This document shows positions 11,188 through 21,576 of a DNA stretch of 64,000 nt, piece by piece. Within the stretch, counting starts at the first letter, position 1, and the number at the start of each line of letters is the position of its first letter. Below the pieces are notes generated by a model. The model worked only from the letters and a program-made list of their open reading frames with translations, had not been told where the DNA came from and searched no databases. The position numbers and the translations under genes are program-made. Source of the stretch: Endomychus coccineus (Eukaryota > Arthropoda > Insecta > Coleoptera > Endomychidae); NCBI GenBank assembly GCA_958510875.1, contig OY294067.1, forward strand, positions 142,887,546 to 142,951,545, read 5' to 3'.

Positions 11188-11873
11188 AAATTCGCTGTGG
11201 TTTTCTTTTGCTGGTTTATCTAAAGTAAGTTGTGGGTTCTCTTAGGTTTTTCAGCAATTTTAAATGAATTATCTCAATGAAACAATCTTTTCATTCGACG
11301 CGTTTCGGCTTTCGCCTTCTTCAGGAATTTATTCATTGTTTACATTATGAACTGAAATTTAACAAAATATTTTTATATTAATTAGCTGTATGCACAATCT
11401 GTATTTATGACAAAGTTTTTCAGTTTGTTATGAGCATTGACTTTAGTTTCATATTTAAAATTTATGTGTATAATAACATAATAACTAACTTAGTTCGGTG
11501 ATTATGTACAAAATAAATTAATTTTTCATGAATTATTTGAATTTTGAATATACTTATTACGTGATAGAATACCAACAGATTTCGTTTGCGTATGTTGGGG
11601 TTTGAGATCTTTCTGATATTGGTGACTAGTATGTTTAATTTACTTACGTGAGTTGATTTTACGGAAGCACACACTCATCATGGCTTTGAAATTCAGACTG
11701 AACACAGTTTGCAGAATGGGTTTTTGTTCTGAATGTAAGGGTAAGATACCCTGCTGGTTGACCGTTTGTTACACTTGTTAGATATCACTGCCTGTTTGCA
11801 TTAAAATTTAATTGCTAACATGTGGCTCTTGTATCATATGTCTGTTTGACTGGACTATTTCAATTTAGTTACT
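11188..11873 (-). repeat. PLE-1 long repeat (pLTR), left outer
   Basis: This 686-bp block is repeated at 14349-15034 and, inverted, at 17701-18386 and (shortened) 20862-21513. It starts just after the stop codon of copy A and contains a hammerhead motif and AT-rich non-coding sequence. A 70-codon ORF inside it is not supported as coding. Confidence 0.85.
11293..11328 (-). ncRNA. Hammerhead ribozyme motif in left outer PLE-1 pLTR
   Basis: Same 36 nt as the motif at 18246-18281 (described there), read on the minus strand, with stem I strands ATTC and GAAT at its two ends. Confidence 0.8.
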
Positions 11874-14327
11874 TTAAAGAATTATATTATATATTTGCGA
11901 AAGATTATTCATATCGGTCTTATCGTTTACGCAGTTTTGATTTTTTTTGATGTGTACCATTTCTAAAAATATTCGACTCTTCTCATTTTGTTCTTTTTCT
12001 ATTATGTCGAAATGCTCAAAATTGAATTTATGTTTAGTATTTGTCTCGTGTTTTTTTAACGCTGTTGAGTTTTTTTGATATTTATGACCTTTGATTCGTT
12101 CTTCTATGTTTTGTTTTGTTTGTCCGATGTATATTTTGTCACAGTCTGTACACGGAATTTTATAAATACAATGTGAAATTTTATTTTTGGGAATTTTGCT
12201 TTTAAGTTTAGAATATAAATGTTTTAGATTATTATCATTTTTATGTGCTATTGTAAAATTGTATTCTTTTAGAATAATATTGAGTTTTTCTGAGAGATGT
12301 TGAACGTATGGGAGTCTTATATATTTTTTAGTTTCTGTGTCTTCGTGGTTTATGGTTTTATTGTTTTCGTTGTAGTATTTGTGAATTCGGTTTTTAAAAA
12401 TTTTGTTTATGAATTTTTGTGGATAATTATTGTCTGTAAGAATAGCTTTTGCTTTAGTTATTGCAGAATTGCGATATTCGGGATCGCTTAAAATGATTGC
12501 TCGATCAGCTAAACCTGTAACAACATTTCTTTTATGATTGTTCGGGACTATTGCTTCATAATTCAAATATCGGCCCGACCAGGTCGGTTTTGTATACCAT
12601 GATGTGGAAATTTTGTTGTTATTATTTATTAGAGTGAGGTCAAGGAAGTTAATTTGTTTGTTGTTTTCTGTTTCTATAGTAAATTGTAATTTCGAATGGT
12701 AGTCATTGAACGCGTTAAGTAAATTCTTGAACTGTGTTTGTGGTATAGCTGTGAGGCAGTCATCGACGTACCTTTTGAAGAAAGGTAGTTCAAAATTCAA
12801 ATTTTTGATGACATTCATTTCAAGCTCTTCCATCACTAATTGGGCTATTACTGACGATATGGGTTGGCCCATTGCACATCCAAATACTTGAGAATAAAAG
12901 TTGTCTTTGTACTGAAAGTATGTGGATGTGAGTGTTAAATTAATTGCATTTATGAATTCGTTTAATGGTAGCGGCGTGTGGATTTCTATTTCTTTCCATT
13001 TTTTAACTATGATTTGTTCAGCAATGTCAATAGGTATGTTGGTGTATAGTGATTGTACGTCTAACGAAATTAGTTTTTGATTATTACCTAATGTAATGGT
13101 ATTGATGAATTTTTTAAACTCCCATGAGTCTTTGATGTAGTGTTCGGTTTTTCCTAGAATCGGTGATAAACAATTGGCTAAATATTTAGATAAGTTGTAA
13201 AATGGACTTTGTATACATGAAATGATCGGTCTAAGTGGTATGTTCGGTTTGTGTAGTTTGGGTAAACCATAAATTTTGGGTGGTAAGGCGTTATTTATTT
13301 TTAATTTGTAAGTCATGTTTTTTGGCAAAATATTAGAGTCTTCCCATTTCTTGATTAAATCGTTATTCATTTTTTGGAAAATTTTGGTGGGATCTTTTTT
13401 CAATTTTTTGTATGTGGAGATGTCATCTAATAGTTGAGTCATTTTGTTTTCGTAGTCAATGGTATTGATGATTAAGGTTTTGTTACTTTTTTCTGGTTTC
13501 AATATTGTTATTTGTGGGTTGATTTTGATGAATTGTTTTGCTTTATTTATATTGTTTTTAATTTTTTTATCATTCGTGTTAATTTCGGAACTTTGTGATT
13601 TTTTAAAATTATAAATGCATTGTGTGACTTTCGATCGAATTTCTTGTTTTGAGCTATTAGAATGGTCATTTATTTGTGCCTCAATGTTAGCAATTATATT
13701 TTTCACAGGGATATCTTGTCGGTCATATTGTATTGCGAAATTTGTGCCTAAATTTAGAATATTCAATACGTTGTCTGGAATTTCGGTATCAGATAGATTT
13801 TCAACCCATTTATTTTGACTGTTTGAATTTATGGTCGAGTTATTTTTACAGCTTAATTTCTTAATTTTATTCACTTGCTTTTCTTTAATTTTTATGAACA
13901 GTTTTTCATTCATTTGACTGAAATAATTCATGAAGGGTTGTAAATGTTGTTCATTAGTGTTGGTTTTCAAGTGTAATTTAATTTTCTGGATTTCCTTTTC
14001 TATTCTGCAAATTGTTTTAGTCGTATCGGTGATGAGTAAATTTAAAGTTTTAAATTGAAATTTTTCGGTATATTTTGTAAAACTGTCCTGTAGATTCTTT
14101 GATAGAAATTGAATGTGTGTTGTTTTAAATTGGATAAATTTAGGTTTGAATTTCTGATTTTTACATTGTAATAGGTATATTCTTCTATTTTTTTGTTTGA
14201 TTAATTTATTTTGTAGTTTATTCATATGTGATATTTGTTGATGTATAGCATTGCCAAATTTGTGTTTTATTTCTTCGATAATTTGTTGGTATGAAGAAGA
14301 CTGGTGATTGAGATGTGTTCCTTCCAT
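11874..14327 (-). CDS. PLE-1 copy A: reverse transcriptase with GIY-YIG endonuclease
   Basis: An uninterrupted frame of 817 codons from the first ATG at 14327; six upstream bases are open but begin with GTG, not ATG. Residues 1-250 are a basic, Asn/Lys-rich N-terminal region. The RT follows, with PKIYGLPKLHKP near 350, SLDVQSLYTNIP with the first catalytic Asp at 423, MGQPISS near 486 and the catalytic YVDD at 520-523. WYTKPTWSG follows near 577. The C-terminal GIY-YIG nuclease spans about 720-800, with a CxxC pair, IYIGQT and a late Glu in FLEMVH. This architecture defines Penelope-like elements, which prime reverse transcription at nuclear chromatin ends or nicks. Compared with copy D it differs at residue 279 (Glu for Asp) and 542 (Asp for Asn). 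All catalytic motifs are intact, so it may be active or very recently so. Confidence 0.93.
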   Translation of the reverse strand: MEGTHLNHQSSSYQQIIEEIKHKFGNAIHQQISHMNKLQNKLIKQKNRRIYLLQCKNQKFKPKFIQFKTTHIQFLSKNLQDSFTKYTEKFQFKTLNLLITDTTKTICRIEKEIQKIKLHLKTNTNEQHLQPFMNYFSQMNEKLFIKIKEKQVNKIKKLSCKNNSTINSNSQNKWVENLSDTEIPDNVLNILNLGTNFAIQYDRQDIPVKNIIANIEAQINDHSNSSKQEIRSKVTQCIYNFKKSQSSEINTNDKKIKNNINKAKQFIKINPQITILKPEKSNKTLIINTIDYENKMTQLLDDISTYKKLKKDPTKIFQKMNNDLIKKWEDSNILPKNMTYKLKINNALPPKIYGLPKLHKPNIPLRPIISCIQSPFYNLSKYLANCLSPILGKTEHYIKDSWEFKKFINTITLGNNQKLISLDVQSLYTNIPIDIAEQIIVKKWKEIEIHTPLPLNEFINAINLTLTSTYFQYKDNFYSQVFGCAMGQPISSVIAQLVMEELEMNVIKNLNFELPFFKRYVDDCLTAIPQTQFKNLLNAFNDYHSKLQFTIETENNKQINFLDLTLINNNNKISTSWYTKPTWSGRYLNYEAIVPNNHKRNVVTGLADRAIILSDPEYRNSAITKAKAILTDNNYPQKFINKIFKNRIHKYYNENNKTINHEDTETKKYIRLPYVQHLSEKLNIILKEYNFTIAHKNDNNLKHLYSKLKSKIPKNKISHCIYKIPCTDCDKIYIGQTKQNIEERIKGHKYQKNSTALKKHETNTKHKFNFEHFDIIEKEQNEKSRIFLEMVHIKKNQNCVNDKTDMNNLSQIYNIIL

Positions 14328-14348
14328 TTTCACCTGGGAAGTTTCTAT

Positions 14349-15034
14349 AAATTCGCTGTGGTTTTCTTTTGCTGGTTTATCTAAAGTAAGTTGTGGGTTC
14401 TCTTAGGTTTTTCAGCAATTTTAAATGAATTATCTCAATGAAACAATCTTTTCATTCGACGCGTTTCGGCTTTCGCCTTCTTCAGGAATTTATTCATTGT
14501 TTACATTATGAACTGAAATTTAACAAAATATTTTTATATTAATTAGCTGTATGCACAATCTGTATTTATGACAAAGTTTTTCAGTTTGTTATGAGCATTG
14601 ACTTTAGTTTCATATTTAAAATTTATGTGTATAATAACATAATAACTAACTTAGTTCGGTGATTATGTACAAAATAAATTAATTTTTCATGAATTATTTG
14701 AATTTTGAATATACTTATTACGTGATAGAATACCAACAGATTTCGTTTGCGTATGTTGGGGTTTGAGATCTTTCTGATATTGGTGACTAGTATGTTTAAT
14801 TTACTTACGTGAGTTGATTTTACGGAAGCACACACTCATCATGGCTTTGAAATTCAGACTGAACACAGTTTGCAGAATGGGTTTTTGTTCTGAATGTAAG
14901 GGTAAGATACCCTGCTGGTTGACCGTTTGTTACACTTGTTAGATATCACTGCCTGTTTGCATTAAAATTTAATTGCTAACATGTGGCTCTTGTATCATAT
15001 GTCTGTTTGACTGGACTATTTCAATTTAGTTACT
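14349..15034 (-). repeat. PLE-1 pLTR between copies A and B
   Basis: Direct repeat of 11188-11873 at 3161-bp spacing. It is the 3' tail of copy B and the 5' leader of copy A, as expected for head-to-tail Penelope copies sharing one pLTR. Confidence 0.85.
14454..14489 (-). ncRNA. Hammerhead ribozyme motif in inner left pLTR
   Basis: Identical to the copy at 11293-11328. Placed in the leader of copy A, cleavage here would separate the tandem transcript into unit-length RNAs. Confidence 0.8.
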
Positions 15035-16162
15035 TTAAAGAATTATATTATATATTTGCGAAAGATTATTCATATCGGTCTTATCGTTTACGCAGTTTTG
15101 ATTTTTTTTGATGTGTACCATTTCTAAAAATATTCGACTCTTCTCATTTTGTTCTTTTTCTATTATGTCGAAATGCTCAAAATTGAATTTATGTTTAGTA
15201 TTTGTCTCGTGTTTTTTTAACGCTGTTGAGTTTTTTTGATATTTATGACCTTTGATTCGTTCTTCTATGTTTTGTTTTGTTTGTCCGATGTATATTTTGT
15301 CACAGTCTGTACACGGAATTTTATAAATACAATGTGAAATTTTATTTTTGGGAATTTTGCTTTTAAGTTTAGAATATAAATGTTTTAGATTATTATCATT
15401 TTTATGTGCTATTGTAAAATTGTATTCTTTTAGAATAATATTGAGTTTTTCTGAGAGATGTTGAACGTATGGGAGTCTTATATATTTTTTAGTTTCTGTG
15501 TCTTCGTGGTTTATGGTTTTATTGTTTTCGTTGTAGTATTTGTGAATTCGGTTTTTAAAAATTTTGTTTATGAATTTTTGTGGATAATTATTGTCTGTAA
15601 GAATAGCTTTTGCTTTAGTTATTGCAGAATTGCGATATTCGGGATCGCTTAAAATGATTGCTCGATCAGCTAAACCTGTAACAACATTTCTTTTATGATT
15701 GTTCGGGACTATTGCTTCATAATTCAAATATCGGCCCGACCAGGTCGGTTTTGTATACCATGATGTGGAAATTTTGTTGTTATTATTTATTAGAGTGAGG
15801 TCAAGGAAGTTAATTTGTTTGTTGTTTTCTGTTTCTATAGTAAATTGTAATTTCGAATGGTAGTTATTGAACGCGTTAAGTAAATTCTTGAACTGTGTTT
15901 GTGGTATAGCTGTGAGGCAGTCATCGACGTACCTTTTGAAGAAAGGTAGTTCAAAATTCAAATTTTTGATGACATTCATTTCAAGCTCTTCCATCACTAA
16001 TTGGGCTATTACTGACGATATGGGTTGGCCCATTGCACATCCAAATACTTGAGAATAAAAGTTGTCTTTGTACTGAAAGTATGTGGATGTGAGTGTTAAA
16101 TTAATTGCATTTATGAATTCGTTTAATGGTAGCGGCGTGTGGATTTCTATTTCTTTCCATTT
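15035..16162 (-). pseudogene. PLE-1 copy B, 5'-truncated RT/GIY-YIG
   Basis: The frame encodes the last ~375 residues of the same protein, beginning within the RT before MGQPISS (at KEIEIHTPLP) and running to the normal stop. The longest ATG-initiated part is 332 codons, starting at the MGQPISS methionine (16033). YVDD, WYTKPTWSG and the whole GIY-YIG domain are present, but the first RT motifs are missing. It ends abruptly at 16162 against the inversion junction. Like C and D it has Asn where copy A has Asp542. Confidence 0.9.
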
Positions 16163-16171
16163 CCATCCAAA
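16163..16171. other. Inversion junction between copies B and C
   Basis: Nine bases (CCATCCAAA) match neither the sequence expected to continue B nor that expected to precede C. CATCCAAAT also occurs in the RT gene close by (near 16040), so the filler could be templated, though a 9-bp match may be chance. Confidence 0.6.
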
Positions 16172-17700
16172 TGAAAAAAGATCCCACCAAAATTTTCCAA
16201 AAAATGAATAACGATTTAATCAAGAAATGGGAAGACTCTAATATTTTGCCAAAAAACATGACTTACAAATTAAAAATAAATAACGCCTTACCACCCAAAA
16301 TTTATGGTTTACCCAAACTACACAAACCGAACATACCACTTAGACCGATCATTTCATGTATACAAAGTCCATTTTACAACTTATCTAAATATTTAGCCAA
16401 TTGTTTATCACCGATTCTAGGAAAAACCGAACACTACATCAAAGACTCATGGGAGTTTAAAAAATTCATCAATACCATTACATTAGGTAATAATCAAAAA
16501 CTAATTTCGTTAGACGTACAATCACTATACACCAACATACCTATTGACATTGCTGAACAAATCATAGTTAAAAAATGGAAAGAAATAGAAATCCACACGC
16601 CGCTACCATTAAACGAATTCATAAATGCAATTAATTTAACACTCACATCCACATACTTTCAGTACAAAGACAACTTTTATTCTCAAGTATTTGGATGTGC
16701 AATGGGCCAACCCATATCGTCAGTAATAGCCCAATTAGTGATGGAAGAGCTTGAAATGAATGTCATCAAAAATTTGAATTTTGAACTACCTTTCTTCAAA
16801 AGGTACGTCGATGACTGCCTCACAGCTATACCACAAACACAGTTCAAGAATTTACTTAACGCGTTCAATAACTACCATTCGAAATTACAATTTACTATAG
16901 AAACAGAAAACAACAAACAAATTAACTTCCTTGACCTCACTCTAATAAATAATAACAACAAAATTTCCACATCATGGTATACAAAACCGACCTGGTCGGG
17001 CCGATATTTGAATTATGAAGCAATAGTCCCGAACAATCATAAAAGAAATGTTGTTACAGGTTTAGCTGATCGAGCAATCATTTTAAGCGATCCCGAATAT
17101 CGCAATTCTGCAATAACTAAAGCAAAAGCTATTCTTACAGACAATAATTATCCACAAAAATTCATAAACAAAATTTTTAAAAACCGAATTCACAAATACT
17201 ACAACGAAAACAATAAAACCATAAACCACGAAGACACAGAAACTAAAAAATATATAAGACTCCCATACGTTCAACATCTCTCAGAAAAACTCAATATTAT
17301 TCTAAAAGAATACAATTTTACAATAGCACATAAAAATGATAATAATCTAAAACATTTATATTCTAAACTTAAAAGCAAAATTCCCAAAAATAAAATTTCA
17401 CATTGTATTTATAAAATTCCGTGTACAGACTGTGACAAAATATACATCGGACAAACAAAACAAAACATAGAAGAACGAATCAAAGGTCATAAATATCAAA
17501 AAAACTCAACAGCGTTAAAAAAACACGAGACAAATACTAAACATAAATTCAATTTTGAGCATTTCGACATAATAGAAAAAGAACAAAATGAGAAGAGTCG
17601 AATATTTTTAGAAATGGTACACATCAAAAAAAATCAAAACTGCGTAAACGATAAGACCGATATGAATAATCTTTCGCAAATATATAATATAATTCTTTAA
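16172..17700 (+). pseudogene. PLE-1 copy C, 5'-truncated, chimeric ORF start
   Basis: It encodes the C-terminal ~508 residues of the PLE-1 protein, from KKDPTKIFQK through all RT catalytic motifs and the GIY-YIG domain to the normal stop. It lacks the N-terminal ~310 residues. An ATG at 16126, in antisense copy-B sequence, reads in frame across the junction and adds about 15 foreign residues, giving a 524-codon ORF; an ATG at 16171 is also available. Because the RT core and nuclease are whole, the product could in principle fold, but no promoter evidence exists. Confidence 0.88.
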
Positions 17701-18386
17701 AGTAACTAAATTGAAATAGTCCAGTCAAACAGACATATGATACAAGAGCCACATGTTAGCAATTAAATTTTAATGCAAACAGGCAGTGATATCTAACAAG
17801 TGTAACAAACGGTCAACCAGCAGGGTATCTTACCCTTACATTCAGAACAAAAACCCATTCTGCAAACTGTGTTCAGTCTGAATTTCAAAGCCATGATGAG
17901 TGTGTGCTTCCGTAAAATCAACTCACGTAAGTAAATTAAACATACTAGTCACCAATATCAGAAAGATCTCAAACCCCAACATACGCAAACGAAATCTGTT
18001 GGTATTCTATCACGTAATAAGTATATTCAAAATTCAAATAATTCATGAAAAATTAATTTATTTTGTACATAATCACCGAACTAAGTTAGTTATTATGTTA
18101 TTATACACATAAATTTTAAATATGAAACTAAAGTCAATGCTCATAACAAACTGAAAAACTTTGTCATAAATACAGATTGTGCATACAGCTAATTAATATA
18201 AAAATATTTTGTTAAATTTCAGTTCATAATGTAAACAATGAATAAATTCCTGAAGAAGGCGAAAGCCGAAACGCGTCGAATGAAAAGATTGTTTCATTGA
18301 GATAATTCATTTAAAATTGCTGAAAAACCTAAGAGAACCCACAACTTACTTTAGATAAACCAGCAAAAGAAAACCACAGCGAATTT
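17701..18386 (+). repeat. PLE-1 pLTR between copies C and D
   Basis: Inverted counterpart of 14349-15034. It follows the stop of C and leads into copy D. A GTAAGT at 17927 and a CTTCCCAG ending at 18401, just before the D start, could bound a 475-nt leader intron. An intron in the 5' leader is known in Penelope, but splicing here is not shown. Confidence 0.85.
18246..18281 (+). ncRNA. Hammerhead ribozyme motif, PLE-1 (reference copy)
   Basis: Stem I strands ATTC and GAAT at the ends are perfectly complementary. The core boxes CTGAAGA and GAAA are intact. Stem II is GGC/GCC with a GAAA loop and one extra A before it. Stem III is the self-complementary ACGCGT, leaving only two base pairs in cis, and the expected cleavage is after GTC at 18276. 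Very short palindromic stem III favours dimeric action, as reported for hammerheads in Penelope-like elements and retrozymes. Function is inferred. Confidence 0.82.
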
Positions 18387-18407
18387 ATAGAAACTTCCCA
18401 GGTGAAA

Positions 18408-20861
18408 ATGGAAGGAACACATCTCAATCACCAGTCTTCTTCATACCAACAAATTATCGAAGAAATAAAACACAAATTTGGCAATGCTATACATCAACAA
18501 ATATCACATATGAATAAACTACAAAATAAATTAATCAAACAAAAAAATAGAAGAATATACCTATTACAATGTAAAAATCAGAAATTCAAACCTAAATTTA
18601 TCCAATTTAAAACAACACACATTCAATTTCTATCAAAGAATCTACAGGACAGTTTTACAAAATATACCGAAAAATTTCAATTTAAAACTTTAAATTTACT
18701 CATCACCGATACGACTAAAACAATTTGCAGAATAGAAAAGGAAATCCAGAAAATTAAATTACACTTGAAAACCAACACTAATGAACAACATTTACAACCC
18801 TTCATGAATTATTTCAGTCAAATGAATGAAAAACTGTTCATAAAAATTAAAGAAAAGCAAGTGAATAAAATTAAGAAATTAAGCTGTAAAAATAACTCGA
18901 CCATAAATTCAAACAGTCAAAATAAATGGGTTGAAAATCTATCTGATACCGAAATTCCAGACAACGTATTGAATATTCTAAATTTAGGCACAAATTTCGC
19001 AATACAATATGACCGACAAGATATCCCTGTGAAAAATATAATTGCTAACATTGAGGCACAAATAAATGACCATTCTAATAGCTCAAAACAAGAAATTCGA
19101 TCGAAAGTCACACAATGCATTTATAATTTTAAAAAATCACAAAGTTCCGAAATTAACACGAATGATAAAAAAATTAAAAACAATATAAATAAAGCAAAAC
19201 AATTCATCAAAATCAACCCACAAATAACAATATTGAAACCAGACAAAAGTAACAAAACCTTAATCATCAATACCATTGACTACGAAAACAAAATGACTCA
19301 ACTATTAGATGACATCTCCACATACAAAAAATTGAAAAAAGATCCCACCAAAATTTTCCAAAAAATGAATAACGATTTAATCAAGAAATGGGAAGACTCT
19401 AATATTTTGCCAAAAAACATGACTTACAAATTAAAAATAAATAACGCCTTACCACCCAAAATTTATGGTTTACCCAAACTACACAAACCGAACATACCAC
19501 TTAGACCGATCATTTCATGTATACAAAGTCCATTTTACAACTTATCTAAATATTTAGCCAATTGTTTATCACCGATTCTAGGAAAAACCGAACACTACAT
19601 CAAAGACTCATGGGAGTTTAAAAAATTCATCAATACCATTACATTAGGTAATAATCAAAAACTAATTTCGTTAGACGTACAATCACTATACACCAACATA
19701 CCTATTGACATTGCTGAACAAATCATAGTTAAAAAATGGAAAGAAATAGAAATCCACACGCCGCTACCATTAAACGAATTCATAAATGCAATTAATTTAA
19801 CACTCACATCCACATACTTTCAGTACAAAGACAACTTTTATTCTCAAGTATTTGGATGTGCAATGGGCCAACCCATATCGTCAGTAATAGCCCAATTAGT
19901 GATGGAAGAGCTTGAAATGAATGTCATCAAAAATTTGAATTTTGAACTACCTTTCTTCAAAAGGTACGTCGATGACTGCCTCACAGCTATACCACAAACA
20001 CAGTTCAAGAATTTACTTAACGCGTTCAATAACTACCATTCGAAATTACAATTTACTATAGAAACAGAAAACAACAAACAAATTAACTTCCTTGACCTCA
20101 CTCTAATAAATAATAACAACAAAATTTCCACATCATGGTATACAAAACCGACCTGGTCGGGCCGATATTTGAATTATGAAGCAATAGTCCCGAACAATCA
20201 TAAAAGAAATGTTGTTACAGGTTTAGCTGATCGAGCAATCATTTTAAGCGATCCCGAATATCGCAATTCTGCAATAACTAAAGCAAAAGCTATTCTTACA
20301 GACAATAATTATCCACAAAAATTCATAAACAAAATTTTTAAAAACCGAATTCACAAATACTACAACGAAAACAATAAAACCATAAACCACGAAGACACAG
20401 AAACTAAAAAATATATAAGACTCCCATACGTTCAACATCTCTCAGAAAAACTCAATATTATTCTAAAAGAATACAATTTTACAATAGCACATAAAAATGA
20501 TAATAATCTAAAACATTTATATTCTAAACTTAAAAGCAAAATTCCCAAAAATAAAATTTCACATTGTATTTATAAAATTCCGTGTACAGACTGTGACAAA
20601 ATATACATCGGACAAACAAAACAAAACATAGAAGAACGAATCAAAGGTCATAAATATCAAAAAAACTCAACAGCGTTAAAAAAACACGAGACAAATACTA
20701 AACATAAATTCAATTTTGAGCATTTCGACATAATAGAAAAAGAACAAAATGAGAAGAGTCGAATATTTTTAGAAATGGTACACATCAAAAAAAATCAAAA
20801 CTGCGTAAACGATAAGACCGATATGAATAATCTTTCGCAAATATATAATATAATTCTTTAA
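18408..20861 (+). CDS. PLE-1 copy D: reverse transcriptase with GIY-YIG endonuclease
   Basis: An uninterrupted 817-codon frame from ATG 18408; an in-frame stop lies at 18330 and no earlier ATG exists, which fixes this start in the unspliced RNA. Motif layout matches copy A: RT about 270-620 with Asp423 and YVDD at 520-523, a connector with WYTKPTWSG, and GIY-YIG about 720-800 with CTDC and YIGQT. The Lys/Asn-rich N-terminus (about 250 residues) has no recognised domain. The gene is flanked by pLTRs with hammerheads on both sides. Nothing disables it; with A it is the best candidate for an active source copy in the window. Confidence 0.93.
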   Translation: MEGTHLNHQSSSYQQIIEEIKHKFGNAIHQQISHMNKLQNKLIKQKNRRIYLLQCKNQKFKPKFIQFKTTHIQFLSKNLQDSFTKYTEKFQFKTLNLLITDTTKTICRIEKEIQKIKLHLKTNTNEQHLQPFMNYFSQMNEKLFIKIKEKQVNKIKKLSCKNNSTINSNSQNKWVENLSDTEIPDNVLNILNLGTNFAIQYDRQDIPVKNIIANIEAQINDHSNSSKQEIRSKVTQCIYNFKKSQSSEINTNDKKIKNNINKAKQFIKINPQITILKPDKSNKTLIINTIDYENKMTQLLDDISTYKKLKKDPTKIFQKMNNDLIKKWEDSNILPKNMTYKLKINNALPPKIYGLPKLHKPNIPLRPIISCIQSPFYNLSKYLANCLSPILGKTEHYIKDSWEFKKFINTITLGNNQKLISLDVQSLYTNIPIDIAEQIIVKKWKEIEIHTPLPLNEFINAINLTLTSTYFQYKDNFYSQVFGCAMGQPISSVIAQLVMEELEMNVIKNLNFELPFFKRYVDDCLTAIPQTQFKNLLNAFNNYHSKLQFTIETENNKQINFLDLTLINNNNKISTSWYTKPTWSGRYLNYEAIVPNNHKRNVVTGLADRAIILSDPEYRNSAITKAKAILTDNNYPQKFINKIFKNRIHKYYNENNKTINHEDTETKKYIRLPYVQHLSEKLNIILKEYNFTIAHKNDNNLKHLYSKLKSKIPKNKISHCIYKIPCTDCDKIYIGQTKQNIEERIKGHKYQKNSTALKKHETNTKHKFNFEHFDIIEKEQNEKSRIFLEMVHIKKNQNCVNDKTDMNNLSQIYNIIL

Positions 20862-21512
20862 AGTAACTAAATTGAAATAGTCCAGTCAAACAGACATATG
20901 ATACAAGAGCCACATGTTAGCAATTAAATTTTAATGCAAACAGGCAGTGATATCTAACAAGTGTAACAAACGGTCAACCAGCAGGGTATCTTACCCTTAC
21001 ATTCAGAACAAAAACCCATTCTGCAAACTGTGTTCAGTCTGAATTTCAAAGCCATGATGAGTGTGTGCTTCCGTAAAATCAACTCACGTAAGTAAATTAA
21101 ACATACTAGTCACCAATATCAGAAAGATCTCAAACCCCAACATACGCAAACGAAATCTGTTGGTATTCTATCACGTAATAAGTATATTCAAAATTCAAAT
21201 AATTCATGAAAAATTAATTTATTTTGTACATAATCACCGAACTAAGTTAGTTATTATGTTATTATACACATAAATTTTAAATATGAAACTAAAGTCAATG
21301 CTCATAACAAACTGAAAAACTTTGTCATAAATACAGATTGTGCATACAGCTAATTAATATAAAAATATTTTGTTAAATTTCAGTTCATAATGTAAACAAT
21401 GAATAAATTCCTGAAGAAGGCGAAAGCCGAAACGCGTCGAATGAAAAGATTGTTTCATTGAGATAATTCATTTAAAATTGCTGAAAAACCTAAGAGAACC
21501 CACAACTTACTT

Positions 21513-21513
<1 letters not shown>
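20862..21513 (+). repeat. PLE-1 pLTR, right outer, slightly shortened
   Basis: Same block as the other pLTRs but ending at ACTTACTTTA, about 34 bp before the usual inner border, where it joins (TA)n. Confidence 0.85.
21407..21442 (+). ncRNA. Hammerhead ribozyme motif in right outer PLE-1 pLTR
   Basis: Identical core to 18246-18281 and exactly 3161 bp from it. Confidence 0.8.
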
Positions 21514-21552
<39 letters not shown>

Positions 21553-21576
21553 TATATGTATATAAATATATATATA
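21514..21576. repeat. (TA)n at the right edge of PLE-1
   Basis: TA tract with a few G and A interruptions (TATGTATA). It mirrors the TA tract on the left edge, suggesting insertion into a TA microsatellite. Confidence 0.9.

Larger units (their letters stand above)
11188..21513. mobile_element. Four-copy Penelope-like element palindrome (PLE-1)
   Basis: Order from left: pLTR(-), full copy A(-), pLTR(-), 5'-truncated copy B(-), a 9-bp junction at 16163-16171, longer 5'-truncated copy C(+), pLTR(+), full copy D(+), pLTR(+). The head-to-tail period is 3161 bp on both sides. The left arm and the mirrored right arm form an inverted repeat of about 4.9 kb with a loop of about 409 bp (16163-16571), because C retains more RT than B. 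The right outer pLTR is about 34 bp shorter than the left one. The outside is (TA)n on both sides, while the sequences beyond differ, so this is not a simple fold-back of the whole region. Tandem and inverted partial copies joined by pLTRs are a known Penelope arrangement. Confidence 0.9.

Noticed and set aside
11462..11674. 70-codon ORF in each PLE-1 pLTR
   Set aside because: It lies in non-coding pLTR sequence, is kept only because the copies are near identical, and has no recognisable motif.
11837..11862. AGTCCAGTCAAAC also present in PLE-1 pLTRs and near 43510, like the fold-back element ends
   Set aside because: Only about 13 bases, with no inverted partner or repeat boundary at these places; probably chance.
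13615..13818. Antisense ORFs within the PLE-1 gene (61-67 codons)
   Set aside because: Shadows of the RT gene, repeated identically in each copy, with no independent signal.
11188..21513. Palindrome as a simple read-through hairpin artefact
   Set aside because: The arms differ at residues 279 and 542, the centre is asymmetric by about 400 bp, and outer flanks are different. It cannot be excluded without reads, but a plain fold-back does not explain it.
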